Source: Clostridia bacterium
Lineage (GTDB): Bacteria; Bacillota; Clostridia; TANB77; CAG-508
NCBI GenBank assembly: GCA_022797215.1
Contig: JAAWKD010000022.1
Coordinates: 1-37,863 of the forward strand
Direction of reading: 5' to 3'
DNA: 37,863 bases
Below, in pieces: positions 7,920 to 17,242 of this stretch (within the stretch, counting starts at the first letter, position 1; each line of letters opens with the position of its first letter). The notes below the pieces were generated by a model that was not told where the DNA came from, searched no databases, and worked only from the letters and a program-made list of their open reading frames with translations. The position numbers were made by a program, and so were the translations under genes.

Positions 7920-8690
7920 TTACAATAATGTCAATATCTCTGGCTCTTTTTCTGTAATTAAAATGGTATTTTCATAATGGGCTGCGAGCGTTTCATCTTC
8001 TGTTACAATTGTCCACCCATCGTCTAATACACAAATGTCTGGTTTTCCTACCATTACCATTGGCTCTATTGCTAGAGTCATACCAGGTTCTAGTCTTATA
8101 CCTCTTCCTGCTTTTCCATAATTTGGAATACCTGGATCTTCATGCATTTCTTCTCCTATTCCATGTCCTTGAAATTCTCTTACTACATTAAATCCATTTT
8201 TTTCAACGAATTCACCTATTGCATGAGAAATATCGCCAATGCGATTTCCTTTTACTGCATATTGAATTCCCTCAAAAAAAGCTTGTCTTGTAATATCCAC
8301 TAATTTCTGTTTAATTGGCGTACTATTACCAACAACAAAAGTTCTTGCAGCATCTCCATGAAATCCATTTTTATAAACCACTAAATCAATGCTAACAACA
8401 TCTCCATCATGTATTACTCTTCTATTAGATGGTATTCCATGAATAATTTCATCATTAATGGAAACACATAAGGTACCAGGGAAATCAGGCACGCCTTTTT
8501 CGCCACTAGGGTATCCTTTTTGCGCAGGAACTCCGCCATGTTCCCTAATAATCTTTTCAGCAAACTGGTCTAAATCCATGGTTGTAATTCCTGGTTTAAT
8601 ATATTTTTCAATTTCTTGATACACGAAGCCTGTTAGTCTACAGGCTTCTTTCATTTTTTCAATTTCTTTTTGTGATTTAATCGTTACCAA
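7920..8690 (-). CDS. map: Methionine aminopeptidase, type I
   Basis: 256 aa. Removes the initiator Met from nascent proteins after deformylation. The five metal ligands are D102, D113, H176, E209 and E240, and substrate-side H84 is present. The start is TTG at 8690 (MVTIKSQKEIEKMK), with AGGAAG 9 bases upstream. It lies between adk and infA as in most Firmicutes spc operons. The deformylase that acts just before it is encoded at 28191-28733. Confidence 0.97.
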   Translation of the reverse strand: MVTIKSQKEIEKMKEACRLTGFVYQEIEKYIKPGITTMDLDQFAEKIIREHGGVPAQKGYPSGEKGVPDFPGTLCVSINDEIIHGIPSNRRVIHDGDVVSIDLVVYKNGFHGDAARTFVVGNSTPIKQKLVDITRQAFFEGIQYAVKGNRIGDISHAIGEFVEKNGFNVVREFQGHGIGEEMHEDPGIPNYGKAGRGIRLEPGMTLAIEPMVMVGKPDICVLDDGWTIVTEDETLAAHYENTILITEKEPEILTLL

Positions 8691-8744
8691 TTTTCTTACT
8701 TCCTTTTTTCAGTTTAAGAACCTCCTACCTTAACATTATTCTAT

Positions 8745-9407
8745 TTATTTGGTTAATTCTAGAATTTTTGTTACTGCCTGTTCTGAAGCATTTTCAGCTG
8801 TTGGTTCTTTAGGTGTAATGGATATTAAAACACCTTTTTCTTTGTAATATTCTATTAAATCTTTAGAATTCTCACGATATACTTCTAAACGATTTCTAAT
8901 AGTTTCTTCATTATCATCTGTTCTAGTAGATAATAGAGCTCCACAAATATCACATATCCCATCTACTTTAGACGGTTTAAATTTTGTATTGTAAATTGCC
9001 CCACATTCTTTATTAGAACATGTTGCTCTATTTAAAATTCTCTCAATAATAATTTTATCTGAAATAATTAATTCAGGTACAAGGGTAATTTCCTTTCCTT
9101 GCTCTCTCAAGATATCATCTAATGCTCTTGCTTGTTCTATGGTTCTTGGAAATCCATCAAGTATCACGCCATTTTTAGCATCTTCCCAGCTTAATCTATC
9201 TTTAACAATATTAATTGTTACTTCATCTGGTACTAGCTGTCCTTTTGAAATATAGCTATTGGCTAATTTTCCAAGTTCTGTCTCCTTTTTTATTTGCTCA
9301 CGAAACATATCTCCAGTAGATATATGTGGAAGTCTAGTCTCTTTTGCTAATATTTTAGCAGCCGTTCCTTTTCCACTACCCGGGGCACCTAACATTACAA
9401 TATACAT
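8745..9407 (-). CDS. adk: Adenylate kinase (zinc LID form)
   Basis: 220 aa. Catalyses ATP + AMP to 2 ADP in the cytosol. P-loop GAPGSGKGT at 7-15, DGFPRT at 84-89, and a LID domain with four cysteines (C130, C135, C152, C155) that bind zinc structurally, as in Gram-positive enzymes. The start is taken at 9407 (MYIVMLGAPG), which has GGGAG 8 bases upstream. A longer frame to 9443 only reads through the upstream hairpin repeat. Located between secY and map. Confidence 0.97.
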   Translation of the reverse strand: MYIVMLGAPGSGKGTAAKILAKETRLPHISTGDMFREQIKKETELGKLANSYISKGQLVPDEVTINIVKDRLSWEDAKNGVILDGFPRTIEQARALDDILREQGKEITLVPELIISDKIIIERILNRATCSNKECGAIYNTKFKPSKVDGICDICGALLSTRTDDNEETIRNRLEVYRENSKDLIEYYKEKGVLISITPKEPTAENASEQAVTKILELTK

Positions 9408-9426
9408 AGATTTTTCTCCCTTCACG

Positions 9427-9462
9427 CATTTTGGACGGAGCATATCTGTCCGTCCTAAAATG
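9427..9462. repeat. GGACGGA hairpin in the secY-adk gap
   Basis: CATTTTGGACGGA and TCCGTCCTAAAATG form a 13-bp stem with one bulged base around a short loop. It resembles the GGGGACA elements in placement, directly before a ribosome binding site, but lacks their inner block. Confidence 0.65.
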
Positions 9463-9475
9463 TCTTTTAAAATTA

Positions 9476-10798
9476 TTAATCTAAGAATCCTTTATAATGT
9501 CTCATTACTAATAATGATTCTAATTGTTGTACCATCTCTAATGCAACACCTACTACAATCAAGATAGAAGTTCCACCAAATGTTAAATCTACATTTGGAA
9601 TAAATCTAGTTAACATTGGTAAAATAGCAATAATTGCTAAGAAAAGTCCACCAAACCATAATAGCTTTGAGATAACAGAGCCCAAGTAGTCTGATGTTGG
9701 TTTTCCAGCTCTAATGCCTGGAATGAATCCACCATTTTTCTTAATATTATTAGCCACCTCTAGTGGATTGAAAGTTGCATATGTATAAAAGAATGTAAAT
9801 CCAACAATTAACAATAAATATACAAGTGCATTTATAATCGTATATCCAACTGGTACCCCTGCTGATGAAGTAGCAATTGAAAATTTATAAATCACTGACC
9901 AGAAACCTGTTTGAGTCGCAATATCTGGTACAAACATTTGAATAATCATAGCTGGGAAAGTCATAAATGATGAAGCAAATATAATTGGCATAACACCTGC
10001 CATTGCTAATTTCAATGGAATATGTGTATTTTGTGCTCCTACCATTCTTCTTCCTACTACCTTTTTAGCATATTGTACAGGTATTCTTCTCTCAGCTTGT
10101 TGAACAAAGATTACTCCAGCAATTAATATAATTGCACCAATCACAACACCTAGTGCCATTAGTAATCCTGTTGTGCTAAAAGTTCCTGTTCCCATAATTA
10201 AATTCCAAATAGTCGTAACTGCACTTGGTAGTCCTGAAATAATACCTACGAAAATAATCATAGAAATACCATTTCCAACTCCCTTTTCTGTGATTTGTTC
10301 TCCAAGCCACATTAAAAGTGCTGTTCCTGCCATTAATGAAATAACAACTAATGCTCCTGTTGCAAATCCTTCTCCCACGAAAATTCCAGAAGACTTATAA
10401 GATAGGTATAAACCAATTCCCTCAATTAAAGCAAGTACTACTGTTAATAATTTAGTATACTTGTTAATTCTATTTCTTCCTTCTTCTCCGCCCTCTTTCA
10501 TTAATCTTTCTAAACTAGGAATAACCATACCTAGTAATTGAATAACAATAGAGGCTGTAATATATGGAGTTATAGACATAGCAAAGATAGAGAATCTTGA
10601 AAAAGCTCCACCTGAGATTAAGTTAATTAATCCTGCCATTCCATTAGCTCCTGACATAGCTTCATTTAAAGCAAATGTGTCAACACCAGGAATTGTAATA
10701 AAGCAACCTAGTCTAAATAATACGATTAATAATAGTGTATATAAAATTCTCTTTCTTACATCTGGTGTTTTCAATGCGTTAATAATCGTTTTAAACAT
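9476..10798 (-). CDS. secY: Protein translocase subunit SecY
   Basis: 440 aa, ten transmembrane helices, central pore of the Sec channel. PGVDTFALNEAM, the plug region after TM1, LGMVIPSLERLMKEGGEEGR after TM2, and the QQAERRIPVQYAKKVVG cytosolic loop are typical. Its ATG shares one base with the rplO stop (TAATG), so it is translationally coupled to L15. It is followed after about 70 bases, including a hairpin, by adk. Confidence 0.98.
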   Translation of the reverse strand: MFKTIINALKTPDVRKRILYTLLLIVLFRLGCFITIPGVDTFALNEAMSGANGMAGLINLISGGAFSRFSIFAMSITPYITASIVIQLLGMVIPSLERLMKEGGEEGRNRINKYTKLLTVVLALIEGIGLYLSYKSSGIFVGEGFATGALVVISLMAGTALLMWLGEQITEKGVGNGISMIIFVGIISGLPSAVTTIWNLIMGTGTFSTTGLLMALGVVIGAIILIAGVIFVQQAERRIPVQYAKKVVGRRMVGAQNTHIPLKLAMAGVMPIIFASSFMTFPAMIIQMFVPDIATQTGFWSVIYKFSIATSSAGVPVGYTIINALVYLLLIVGFTFFYTYATFNPLEVANNIKKNGGFIPGIRAGKPTSDYLGSVISKLLWFGGLFLAIIAILPMLTRFIPNVDLTFGGTSILIVVGVALEMVQQLESLLVMRHYKGFLD

Positions 10799-11232
10799 TA
10801 GATCACCTCAGCCTTTCCTCCTAAAGCTTCAATTTTTTCTTTTGCAGCTTTAGTAAATCTTACGGCTTTGACATTTACTTTCTTCTCTAAAGTACCTGTT
10901 GCAATAATGACAATACCATCATTTGCTTTACGAATGATACCATCTTCAATTAAACTTTCAGCCGTAACATCTTCTTTGCTTGATTTGTTAAGCATAGTAA
11001 GTGTTACTTCTGTGTAATTGTTAGCAAAAATATTAGTAAATCCTCTTTTTGGTAATCTTCTATATAATGGTGTTTGACCTCCTTCAAATCCTCTTCTAAC
11101 TCCTCCACCACTTCTTGCTTTTTGTCCTTTATGTCCTCTTCCAGAAGTTTTTCCAAGACCTGAACCAACGCCACGACCAACTCTAGTTCTTGTTTGTGTT
11201 TTTTGTGCTGGTTTTAATTCGTCTAAATTCAT
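10798..11232 (-). CDS. rplO: 50S ribosomal protein L15
   Basis: 144 aa. The Gly/Arg-rich N-terminal arm ([19 protein letters not shown]) penetrates 23S rRNA; the globular C-terminal part ends [10 protein letters not shown]. The start at 11232 ([10 protein letters not shown]) has AGGAGG 9 bases upstream; the extended frame to 11295 merely translates the repeat element. rpmD, normally directly upstream, is missing. Confidence 0.97.
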   Translation of the reverse strand: MNLDELKPAQKTQTRTRVGRGVGSGLGKTSGRGHKGQKARSGGGVRRGFEGGQTPLYRRLPKRGFTNIFANNYTEVTLTMLNKSSKEDVTAESLIEDGIIRKANDGIVIIATGTLEKKVNVKAVRFTKAAKEKIEALGGKAEVI

Positions 11233-11275
11233 TTTGCGATTACACCTCCTATTTTTAATTATTTGAGTTCTCGTT

Positions 11276-11325
11276 GGGGACATATTTCTCCCCATAGTAT
11301 TCCTCTAGGGACAAGATATGTCCCC
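11276..11325 (-). repeat. Palindromic GGGGACA-type element, copy 3 (rpsE-rplO gap)
   Basis: Outer arms GGGGACATAT and ATATGTCCCC pair exactly over 10 bp; the inner block reads CCCCATAGTATTCCTCTAGG. It occupies the position where rpmD (L30) is usually found; the whole gap is 108 bases, too short for rpmD. Confidence 0.9.
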
Positions 11326-11340
11326 ATTAGACTTTTTAGT

Positions 11341-11832
11341 TTATAGAATATCTGCTACAGTTTTTCCTCTTTTATGAGCAATTTGTTCAGCTGTTTTCAT
11401 ACTTTTTAATCCTTCTAATGTAGCATATACCACGTTTCTTGGGTTATTTGTTCCAATAACCTTTGTTCTAATATCTTTATATCCAGCAAGTTCAAGTACA
11501 GGTCTTACACTACCACCTGCGATAACTCCAGAACCTTCTTGAGCTGGCTTTAATACAACACTAGCACTTCCAAATTTTCCAACATATTCATGAGGAATTG
11601 TTGTTCCTACGATTGGAACTTCTACTAAATTCTTTTTAGCTTCCTCAATTGCTTTTTTAATAGCATCTGGAACTTCGGCTGCTTTACCATTGCCTACACC
11701 AACGTGTCCGTTTTCGTCACCAACAACAACAACAGCACTAAATCTAAAGTTTCTACCACCTTTTACAACTTTTGCTACTCTGTTGATTGCAACTACTTTT
11801 TCTTTTAATTCTGATGTATTTTCTGATTGCAC
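11341..11832 (-). CDS. rpsE: 30S ribosomal protein S5
   Basis: 163 aa. Decoding-fidelity protein of the 30S body. The double-stranded RNA-binding-like N-terminal domain has [20 protein letters not shown], and the C-terminal domain has [19 protein letters not shown]. The start is GTG at 11832 with AGGAGG about 9 bases upstream. In transcript order it follows rplR and precedes rplO. Confidence 0.97.
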   Translation of the reverse strand: MQSENTSELKEKVVAINRVAKVVKGGRNFRFSAVVVVGDENGHVGVGNGKAAEVPDAIKKAIEEAKKNLVEVPIVGTTIPHEYVGKFGSASVVLKPAQEGSGVIAGGSVRPVLELAGYKDIRTKVIGTNNPRNVVYATLEGLKSMKTAEQIAHKRGKTVADIL

Positions 11833-11878
11833 TTTATTTTCCCTCCTTTTTTAATACTTAACATCGTTCTTCTCTAAT

Positions 11879-11928
11879 GGGGACACATCCTTCCCCTTAG
11901 TATTCCTTTAGGGACAAGGTATGTCCCC
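11879..11928 (-). repeat. Palindromic GGGGACA-type element, copy 4 (rplR-rpsE gap)
   Basis: Outer arms GGGGACACAT and TATGTCCCC; inner block CCCCTTAGTATTCCTTTAGG is identical to copy 2. It begins 6 bases after the rplR stop codon in transcript order and ends about 30 bases before the rpsE ribosome binding site. Confidence 0.9.
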
Positions 11929-11934
11929 ACTGAG

Positions 11935-12294
11935 TTAGAATTCTAGTCCATTCTCCCTTGCGGCTTCTGCTAACTCTTTTACTACTCCATGATAAATGTA
12001 TCCGCCTCTATCAAAAACAACTTCTTTGATTTTCTTATCAAGAGCTTTCTTTGCAATTAAAGCTCCAACTTCCTTAGCAGCTTCTTTATTAGCATGTTTT
12101 GTTTTTACTTCTTTATCTAAAGTAGATGCTTGAGCTAAAGTATTTCCAGCTACATCATCAACAATTTGTACATATAAATTGCTATTGCTTCTATATACAC
12201 ATAATCTAGGACGCTCTGCTGTTCCTGAAATTTTATTGCGAACTCTAATATGTCTTCTTTCTCTTTCAAGCTTTCTATTGATTTTCTTAATCAT
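11935..12294 (-). CDS. rplR: 50S ribosomal protein L18
   Basis: 119 aa. 5S rRNA-binding protein of the central protuberance. [20 protein letters not shown] and the C-terminal [20 protein letters not shown] are family signatures. Regular spc-operon position between rplF and rpsE. Confidence 0.98.
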   Translation of the reverse strand: MIKKINRKLERERRHIRVRNKISGTAERPRLCVYRSNSNLYVQIVDDVAGNTLAQASTLDKEVKTKHANKEAAKEVGALIAKKALDKKIKEVVFDRGGYIYHGVVKELAEAARENGLEF

Positions 12295-12354
12295 TATTTT
12301 CTCCTTTCTACTAATGTAACAGCATTAGCATATTGACTATTCAAATTTGAAATT

Positions 12355-12894
12355 TTATTTCTTACCAGCTTTACCTTCTTTACGTCTAATATGTTCTTCA
12401 GCATATTTAATACCTTTACCTCTATATACCTCTGGAGGTCTTTTTGTTCTGATAACAGCTGCTGTTTGACCAACTACTTCTTTATCAATTCCTCTAACAG
12501 TGATATGGTTTGCATCTGCTAAATCAAAAGTAATTCCTGCTGGTGGTTCAATCTCAACATTGTGAGAGTAACCTAAATTCATAACTAATTTATTTCCTTG
12601 TTTTTGAGCTCTATAACCAACACCATTAATTTCTAGCTCTCTTTTGAATTCATGAACAACTCCTTCAATCATGTTGTTAATTAAAGTTCTTGTTAATCCA
12701 TGTAAGCTTCTGTTTTCAGCTTCATCATTAGGTCTAGTAACATGAATAGTGTTTTCTTCCATTGTTATAGTTATATTTTTGTGTAAGTCTCTTTCTAATG
12801 TTCCTTTTGGTCCTTTTACAGTAATATGGTGATCATTTAAAGTAACTTCAACACCTTCTGGTACTGTAATAGGTTTATTTCCTATTCTTGACAT
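12355..12894 (-). CDS. rplF: 50S ribosomal protein L6
   Basis: 179 aa. Two tandem repeats of the same fold bind 23S rRNA near the sarcin-ricin loop. MSRIGNKPITVPEGVEV, VNGVGYRA-type EINGVGYRAQ and PPEVYRGKGIKY are diagnostic. GAGGTG is 7 bases upstream of ATG. A 158-base repeat-filled gap separates it from rpsH. Confidence 0.98.
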   Translation of the reverse strand: MSRIGNKPITVPEGVEVTLNDHHITVKGPKGTLERDLHKNITITMEENTIHVTRPNDEAENRSLHGLTRTLINNMIEGVVHEFKRELEINGVGYRAQKQGNKLVMNLGYSHNVEIEPPAGITFDLADANHITVRGIDKEVVGQTAAVIRTKRPPEVYRGKGIKYAEEHIRRKEGKAGKK

Positions 12895-12930
12895 TTCCTT
12901 TCACCTCTTTGCTTTTTATTTCCTTTCACA

Positions 12931-13052
12931 ATCTCGCTTTGCTTGATTGTATAAGTTATCTGTAACTCGCTTTGCTTCGTTTCACTACGCATAAGTTATT
13001 CGTAACTCACTTCGTTCAAACCACTAACTTAGCTTCGTACAGCTAACGCTAC
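12931..13052. repeat. Composite CGCTTTGCTT palindromic repeats (rpsH-rplF gap)
   Basis: The gap contains ACAATC/GATTGT around CGCTTTGCTT, then two successive ATAAGTTAT-(C/T)-TGTAACTC units and an ending CACTAACTTAG/ACAGCTAAC. Related units lie at 17621-17661, 18729-18768 and, degraded, near 3099 and 432. Confidence 0.7.
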
Positions 13053-13451
13053 TTACCAAATATAAGCTAATACTTCTCCTCCAAGTCCTTCTTTTCTTGC
13101 TTCTCTATCTGTTTTAATTCCTTTTGAAGTAGAAATTAAAGCAACTCCTAAGCCATTTAGAACTTGTGGTAATTCTTCTTTAGACGCATAAACTCTTAAA
13201 CCTGGTTTACTAATTCTCTTTAAACCATCAATTACTCTTGCGCCTTTTTCATCATATTTTAATGTGATACGAATCACACCTTGACTATTTTCATTAATTT
13301 CTTCATAAGCAGCAACATATCCTTCTTTAAATAAGATATCAGCAATTGCTTTTTTCATATTTGAGCTAGGTATATCAACTGTTTTATGTTTTTGACTGTT
13401 AGCATTTCTAATTCTTGTTAACATATCTGCGATTGGGTCAGTTGTGTTCAT
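13053..13451 (-). CDS. rpsH: 30S ribosomal protein S8
   Basis: 132 aa. Binds the central domain of 16S rRNA; in E. coli also the translational repressor of the spc operon. [33 protein letters not shown] and the EALAYIW-like GGEVLAYIW end are canonical. AGGAGG precedes the ATG. Follows rpsN by 17 bases. Confidence 0.98.
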   Translation of the reverse strand: MNTTDPIADMLTRIRNANSQKHKTVDIPSSNMKKAIADILFKEGYVAAYEEINENSQGVIRITLKYDEKGARVIDGLKRISKPGLRVYASKEELPQVLNGLGVALISTSKGIKTDREARKEGLGGEVLAYIW

Positions 13452-13468
13452 TTATTTTTCCCTCCTTT

Positions 13469-13654
13469 TTACCAACTTGCCTTTTTCACTCCTGGAATTT
13501 CTCCCTTATGAGCTAATTCTCTAAAACAAACACGGCAAATTCCGAATTTTCTAATATATGCATGTGGTCTTCCACAAATTTTGCAACGGTTATATTCTCT
13601 TGTTTTGTATTTTTGTTCTCTTTGTTGTTTTACCTTTAAAGACTTTTTAGCCAT
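13469..13654 (-). CDS. rpsN: 30S ribosomal protein S14, zinc type
   Basis: 61 aa, the short zinc-binding form. Cysteines C24, C27, C40 and C43 (CKIC and CRVC) bind zinc; the end [11 protein letters not shown] is invariant. Position between rplE and rpsH is standard. Confidence 0.98.
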   Translation of the reverse strand: MAKKSLKVKQQREQKYKTREYNRCKICGRPHAYIRKFGICRVCFRELAHKGEIPGVKKASW

Positions 13655-13675
13655 GAATTTCTCCTTTCTTTTCGT

Positions 13676-14215
13676 CTACCCTTGGAATGGCATTCCTAAT
13701 AATGAAAGTAACTCTTTAGCTTCTTCATCATTTTTTGCAGTAGTAACGAAAATAATATCCATACCTCTAATTTTATCAATTTTATCATATTCGATTTCTG
13801 GGAAAATTAATTGCTCTTTAATTCCCATTGAATAGTTTCCTCTTCCATCAAAAGAATTGCTTGAAACTCCTCTAAAATCTCTTACTCTTGGTAATGCTGT
13901 GTTAAATAGTTTGTAAGCAAAATCATACATTTTACCACTTCTTAATGTAACTTTGCATCCCACATTAACGCCTTCTCTAAGTTTGAAAGCTGCAATGGCC
14001 TTTTTAGCCTTTGTAATAATTGGCTTTTGACCAGTGATAATTGTTAAATCATTTACTGCATTTTCTAATGATTTTGGATTATCTTTTATATCTCCTAAAC
14101 CAATGTTAATTACGATTTTTTCTAATTTAGGAACTTCCATTACTGACTTATAATTAAATTTTTTCATCATTGCTGGTATAATTTCTTTTTGATATTGTTC
14201 TCTTAATATTTCCAT
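13676..14215 (-). CDS. rplE: 50S ribosomal protein L5
   Basis: 179 aa. Binds 5S rRNA and contacts P-site t[33 protein letters not shown] and [19 protein letters not shown] are signatures. AGGAGG lies 13 bases upstream of ATG. Placed between rplX and rpsN. Confidence 0.98.
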   Translation of the reverse strand: MEILREQYQKEIIPAMMKKFNYKSVMEVPKLEKIVINIGLGDIKDNPKSLENAVNDLTIITGQKPIITKAKKAIAAFKLREGVNVGCKVTLRSGKMYDFAYKLFNTALPRVRDFRGVSSNSFDGRGNYSMGIKEQLIFPEIEYDKIDKIRGMDIIFVTTAKNDEEAKELLSLLGMPFQG

Positions 14216-14236
14216 AAGTCTTTACAGACCTCCTTT

Positions 14237-14545
14237 CTATTTCAATTTTGCTCCACATTTCTTGCAAACACGTACTTTGCTATCTCCTTCAACTAGATAT
14301 CCTACTCTAGTTGCTTTATTACATTTTGGACATACTACGTTTACTTTGCTACTATGTATACTACATTCTACAGGGATGATTCCTCCCTCTTCACCTTGTT
14401 TTCTAGGTTTAACGTGTTTTTTACGAATATTAACACCTTTGACAACTATTTTTTGTGTCTTAGGAATTACTTCTAAAACTTCTCCTGTTTTTCCTTTATC
14501 ATTTCCAGATAAAACTTTAACATTGTCACCTTTTTTGATTTTCAT
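14237..14545 (-). CDS. rplX: 50S ribosomal protein L24 with C-terminal Cys4 motif
   Basis: 102 aa. Assembly initiator of the 50S subunit. KOW motif near the start (KKGDNVKVLSGNDKGKTG), then VKGVNIRKKHVKPR. The C-terminus carries CPKC (72-75) and CKKC (94-97), a zinc-ribbon-like pair seen in a subset of L24 proteins. GAGGTG is close to the ATG. Upstream is a 170-base repeat-filled gap from rplN. Confidence 0.97.
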   Translation of the reverse strand: MKIKKGDNVKVLSGNDKGKTGEVLEVIPKTQKIVVKGVNIRKKHVKPRKQGEEGGIIPVECSIHSSKVNVVCPKCNKATRVGYLVEGDSKVRVCKKCGAKLK

Positions 14546-14571
14546 TTATTTTTCACCTCTTTATTTCAAGT

Positions 14572-14712
14572 TTTCGTGTCTTTCTTTTAAAGAGCTACGA
14601 TTTCATCTTTGTAACACTCATACAGCTTTTTCAGCTGTCTTCGCTAACAAATATTTCAATCTCGCATCTTTAATCCGTATCGCTCTAATGTCTGCTAGAC
14701 ATTTTCGCTAAC
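14572..14712. repeat. Palindromic repeats in the rplN-rplX gap
   Basis: Contains CAGCTTTTTCAGCTG (about 14630) and a TGTCTGCTAGACA hairpin (about 14689-14701), plus TCGCTAAC and GAGCTACGATTTC pieces reminiscent of the CGCTTTGCTT repeats, with weaker similarity. No open frame is supported. Confidence 0.45.
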
Positions 14713-14715
14713 GGC

Positions 14716-15084
14716 TTAAAGAACCTCTGGAGCTAATGAAAGTATTTTCATATACTCTCCATCTCTTAATTCTCTAGCTACAGGACCAAAAATACGAGTT
14801 CCTTTTGGTGTTTTATCTTCTTTGATAATTACTGCTGCATTTTCGTCAAACCTTACATAAGAACCATCTGCTCTTCTAATTGGCTTTTTAGTTCTTACAA
14901 CAACAGCTTTTACAACATCACCTTTTTTTACAACACCACCTGGTATAGCTGCTTTTACAGAAGCAACAATAATATCGCCTACACCAGCATATTTTCTATA
15001 TGAACCACCTAAACATCTAATGCACATAATTTCTCTTGCACCAGTGTTATCAGCAACTTTTAAGATACTTTGTTGTTGTACCAT
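14716..15084 (-). CDS. rplN: 50S ribosomal protein L14
   Basis: 122 aa. Forms inter-subunit bridge B8. [20 protein letters not shown] and [15 protein letters not shown] are signatures, ending [12 protein letters not shown]. The start at 15084 has AAGGAGA 5 bases upstream; the longer frame to 15135 reads through a repeat. Precedes rplX. Confidence 0.97.
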   Translation of the reverse strand: MVQQQSILKVADNTGAREIMCIRCLGGSYRKYAGVGDIIVASVKAAIPGGVVKKGDVVKAVVVRTKKPIRRADGSYVRFDENAAVIIKEDKTPKGTRIFGPVARELRDGEYMKILSLAPEVL

Positions 15085-15109
15085 TACAATCTCCTTTCTA
15101 AACTCTAAC

Positions 15110-15160
15110 GATGACACATCTTTCCCCCAAGTCACTCCTTTAGGGCTAAGGTGTGTCCCC
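15110..15160 (-). repeat. Palindromic GGGGACA-type element, copy 5 (rpsQ-rplN gap)
   Basis: Arms GATGACACAT and GTGTGTCCCC; inner block CCCCAAGTCACTCCTTTAGG is a variant (GTCACT for GTATT) shared with copy 6. It lies about 26 bases upstream of the rplN start. Confidence 0.88.
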
Positions 15161-15181
15161 GCAGGGTTTCACTTCCTCTTT

Positions 15182-15445
15182 TTATTTTATTACTGCCTTT
15201 TCTAAAACTTCAACTACTCTCCATCTCTTATCTTTAGAAAGTGGTCTTGTTTCCATTACTTTTACTTTATCACCTGTTTGGCATGAATTGTTTTCATCAT
15301 GAGCTTTTAATTTGTATGTTTTCTTTTCAATTTTTCCATACATTTTGTTCATTTCACTAGTTTTAACAGCAACTACTACTGTTTTATCCATTTTGTCAGA
15401 AACAACAATACCAATCATGGTTTTACGAAGATTTCTTTCTTCCAT
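15182..15445 (-). CDS. rpsQ: 30S ribosomal protein S17
   Basis: 87 aa. OB-fold 16S rRNA binder. [19 protein letters not shown], the [25 protein letters not shown] region and [10 protein letters not shown] are typical. Start at 15445 (MEERNLRK) has AAGGAGG at the right distance; the longer frame to 15499 is repeat read-through. Confidence 0.97.
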   Translation of the reverse strand: MEERNLRKTMIGIVVSDKMDKTVVVAVKTSEMNKMYGKIEKKTYKLKAHDENNSCQTGDKVKVMETRPLSKDKRWRVVEVLEKAVIK

Positions 15446-15473
15446 CTTTTCCTCCTTTTCTGAGTCTTCTATG

Positions 15474-15524
15474 GGGGACACATCTTTCCCCACGGTCACT
15501 CCTCTAGGGCTAAGGTATGTCCCC
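15474..15524 (-). repeat. Palindromic GGGGACA-type element, copy 6 (rpmC-rpsQ gap)
   Basis: Arms GGGGACACAT and TATGTCCCC; inner block CCCCACGGTCACTCCTCTAG. It lies about 30 bases upstream of the rpsQ start and shares the GGTCACTCC variant with copy 5, suggesting one is a duplicate of the other. Confidence 0.9.
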
Positions 15525-15541
15525 GCCCGGGATTTTCCTAT

Positions 15542-15739
15542 TTATTCTGTCTTAAGTTCTCTTTCTCTAAGAACTGTTTTAATTCTTGCTATATCTTTCT
15601 TCACTTCTTTAATTTTCATAGGATTATCTAATCCATTTGTTGCTAAACTAAATCTTAGTTTAAACAATTCATTTTTTAGTTCTCCTAATTCTTTTTCTAG
15701 ATCTGGTGAAGACATTTCTTTGATTTTATTTATCTTCAT
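15542..15739 (-). CDS. rpmC: 50S ribosomal protein L29
   Basis: 65 aa from the ATG at 15739. Two-helix protein near the exit tunnel. [20 protein letters not shown] and [17 protein letters not shown] are diagnostic. The start overlaps the rplP 3' end by 14 bases; an AGGTAGGTG lies just upstream. A GTG three codons earlier is possible but less likely. Confidence 0.96.
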   Translation of the reverse strand: MKINKIKEMSSPDLEKELGELKNELFKLRFSLATNGLDNPMKIKEVKKDIARIKTVLRERELKTE

Positions 15740-16172
15740 CACTATCACCTACCTCGCTTGCAGTTTCTCTTTTGACAAACTTACATTTAATAGATAACTT
15801 GTTTCCAGCTAATCTTAATGCTTCTTTTGCAGTTTCTTCTGGAACACCTGCAATTTCAAACATTACTCTTCCTGGTTTAACAGCCGCTACCCAATATTCT
15901 ACCGCACCTTTACCTTTACCCATACGAGTACCAATAGGTTTTGCAGTCATTGGTTTGTCTGGGAAGATTTTAATCCAAACCTTTCCACCTCTTTTAATGT
16001 AACGAGTCATAGCAACACGGGCTGCTTCTATTTGGTTAGATGTAATCAAACCAATTTCTTGAGCCTGTAATCCGAATTCTCCATCAGATACTTTATTTCC
16101 TCTTGCTGCTTTCCCTCTTACTCTACCTTTTTGTAGTTTTCTATATTTCGTTCTTTTTGGCATTAATGGCAT
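15726..16172 (-). CDS. rplP: 50S ribosomal protein L16
   Basis: 148 aa. Binds near the peptidyl-transferase and A-site tRNA region. [18 protein letters not shown] and [19 protein letters not shown] are typical. The start shares a base with the rpsC stop (TAATG), with GGAGGAG ahead, so coupled translation is likely. Confidence 0.97.
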   Translation of the reverse strand: MPLMPKRTKYRKLQKGRVRGKAARGNKVSDGEFGLQAQEIGLITSNQIEAARVAMTRYIKRGGKVWIKIFPDKPMTAKPIGTRMGKGKGAVEYWVAAVKPGRVMFEIAGVPEETAKEALRLAGNKLSIKCKFVKRETASEVGDSDEDK

Positions 16173-16834
16173 TATCTGTCTCCTCCTTCCACTACTTTCT
16201 TCTTAGTTGGAAGAACTTCTCCTTTATAAATCCAAACTTTAACACCGATTTTTCCATATGTGGTATCTGCTTCTGCAAATCCATATTCGATATCTGCTCT
16301 TAAAGTTTGAAGTGGAATAGTACCTTCTTTATAGAACTCTGTTCTTGCCATATCTGCTCCACCTAATCTTCCAGATACGGCAGTTTTAATTCCTAAAGCA
16401 CCTGCTTTCATAGTTTTTTGCATACATTGTTTCATAGCTCTTCTAAAAGAAATTCTTCTTTCTAGTTGTCCTGCAATGTTTTCAGCAACTAATTGTGCAT
16501 CTACATCAATGTTCTTAACTTCAGTAATATTTAAGTTTACTGTTTTACCAATCATTTTTTCAAGTTCAGCTTTTAATACTTCTGCAAGGTTTCCACCTTT
16601 ACCAATTACTAAACCTGGTTTTGCTGTATATACATTTACTCTTACGAACTTAGCAGTTCTTTCAATTTCGATTTTTGAAATTCCTGCAACATATAATTTT
16701 TTCTTAACATATTCACGGATTTTGTGGTCTTCTACTAAGTAATCTGCAAAATTTCTCTTGTCTGCATACCATTTAGAATTCCAATCTTTAATGACACCTA
16801 CTCTTAATCCGTTAGGATCTACTTTTTGTCCCAT
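16172..16834 (-). CDS. rpsC: 30S ribosomal protein S3
   Basis: 220 aa. mRNA entry-channel protein with helicase role. KH domain around 60-110 with [20 protein letters not shown], and the C-terminal [18 protein letters not shown] block. AGGAGG lies 10 bases before the ATG. Followed without gap by rplP. Confidence 0.98.
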   Translation of the reverse strand: MGQKVDPNGLRVGVIKDWNSKWYADKRNFADYLVEDHKIREYVKKKLYVAGISKIEIERTAKFVRVNVYTAKPGLVIGKGGNLAEVLKAELEKMIGKTVNLNITEVKNIDVDAQLVAENIAGQLERRISFRRAMKQCMQKTMKAGALGIKTAVSGRLGGADMARTEFYKEGTIPLQTLRADIEYGFAEADTTYGKIGVKVWIYKGEVLPTKKKVVEGGDR

Positions 16835-16853
16835 TTTGTTAAGTCCTCCTTTC

Positions 16854-17207
16854 TTAATCTCTCTCTTTTAACACGATTGTAATATGGCTTGTTCTTTTTC
16901 TAATTCTTACTGCACTACCTTTTGCAGCTGGTCTAATTCTTTTTAGAGTTGGACCTTGATTTGCATAAATTTCTGCAACATATAGTTTTTCATGTGCCAT
17001 ATGATGATTGTTTTCAGCATTGGCAATTGCTGATTTTAATAATTTTTCTATAATTTCGCTTGATGCTTTTGGAGCATATTTTGCAATTGCTAAAGCTTCA
17101 TCAATATCTTTTCCTCTAATTAAATCTGCTACAATTTTTACTTTTCTACTTGAAATTCTAGCATATCTTAGAGTTGCTTCTGCTGTTGGAATGATAACTT
17201 CCTCCAT
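16854..17207 (-). CDS. rplV: 50S ribosomal protein L22
   Basis: 117 aa. Lines the exit tunnel. [20 protein letters not shown] and the hairpin-tip region [19 protein letters not shown] are signatures. The start at 17207 has GAGGAGG ahead; the frame extended to 17252 runs into the repeat. Confidence 0.97.
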   Translation of the reverse strand: MEEVIIPTAEATLRYARISSRKVKIVADLIRGKDIDEALAIAKYAPKASSEIIEKLLKSAIANAENNHHMAHEKLYVAEIYANQGPTLKRIRPAAKGSAVRIRKRTSHITIVLKERD

Positions 17208-17242
17208 CTTTTCTTCCTCCTCTACTTTTTTGAGTTCTTGTT

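Noticed and set aside
9408-9443. N-terminal extension of Adk
   Set aside because: The extension translates the GGACGGA hairpin; the inner ATG at 9407 has GGGAG and fits the family N-terminus. The same logic removed the extensions of L15, L14, S17 and L22, which read through GGGGACA elements.
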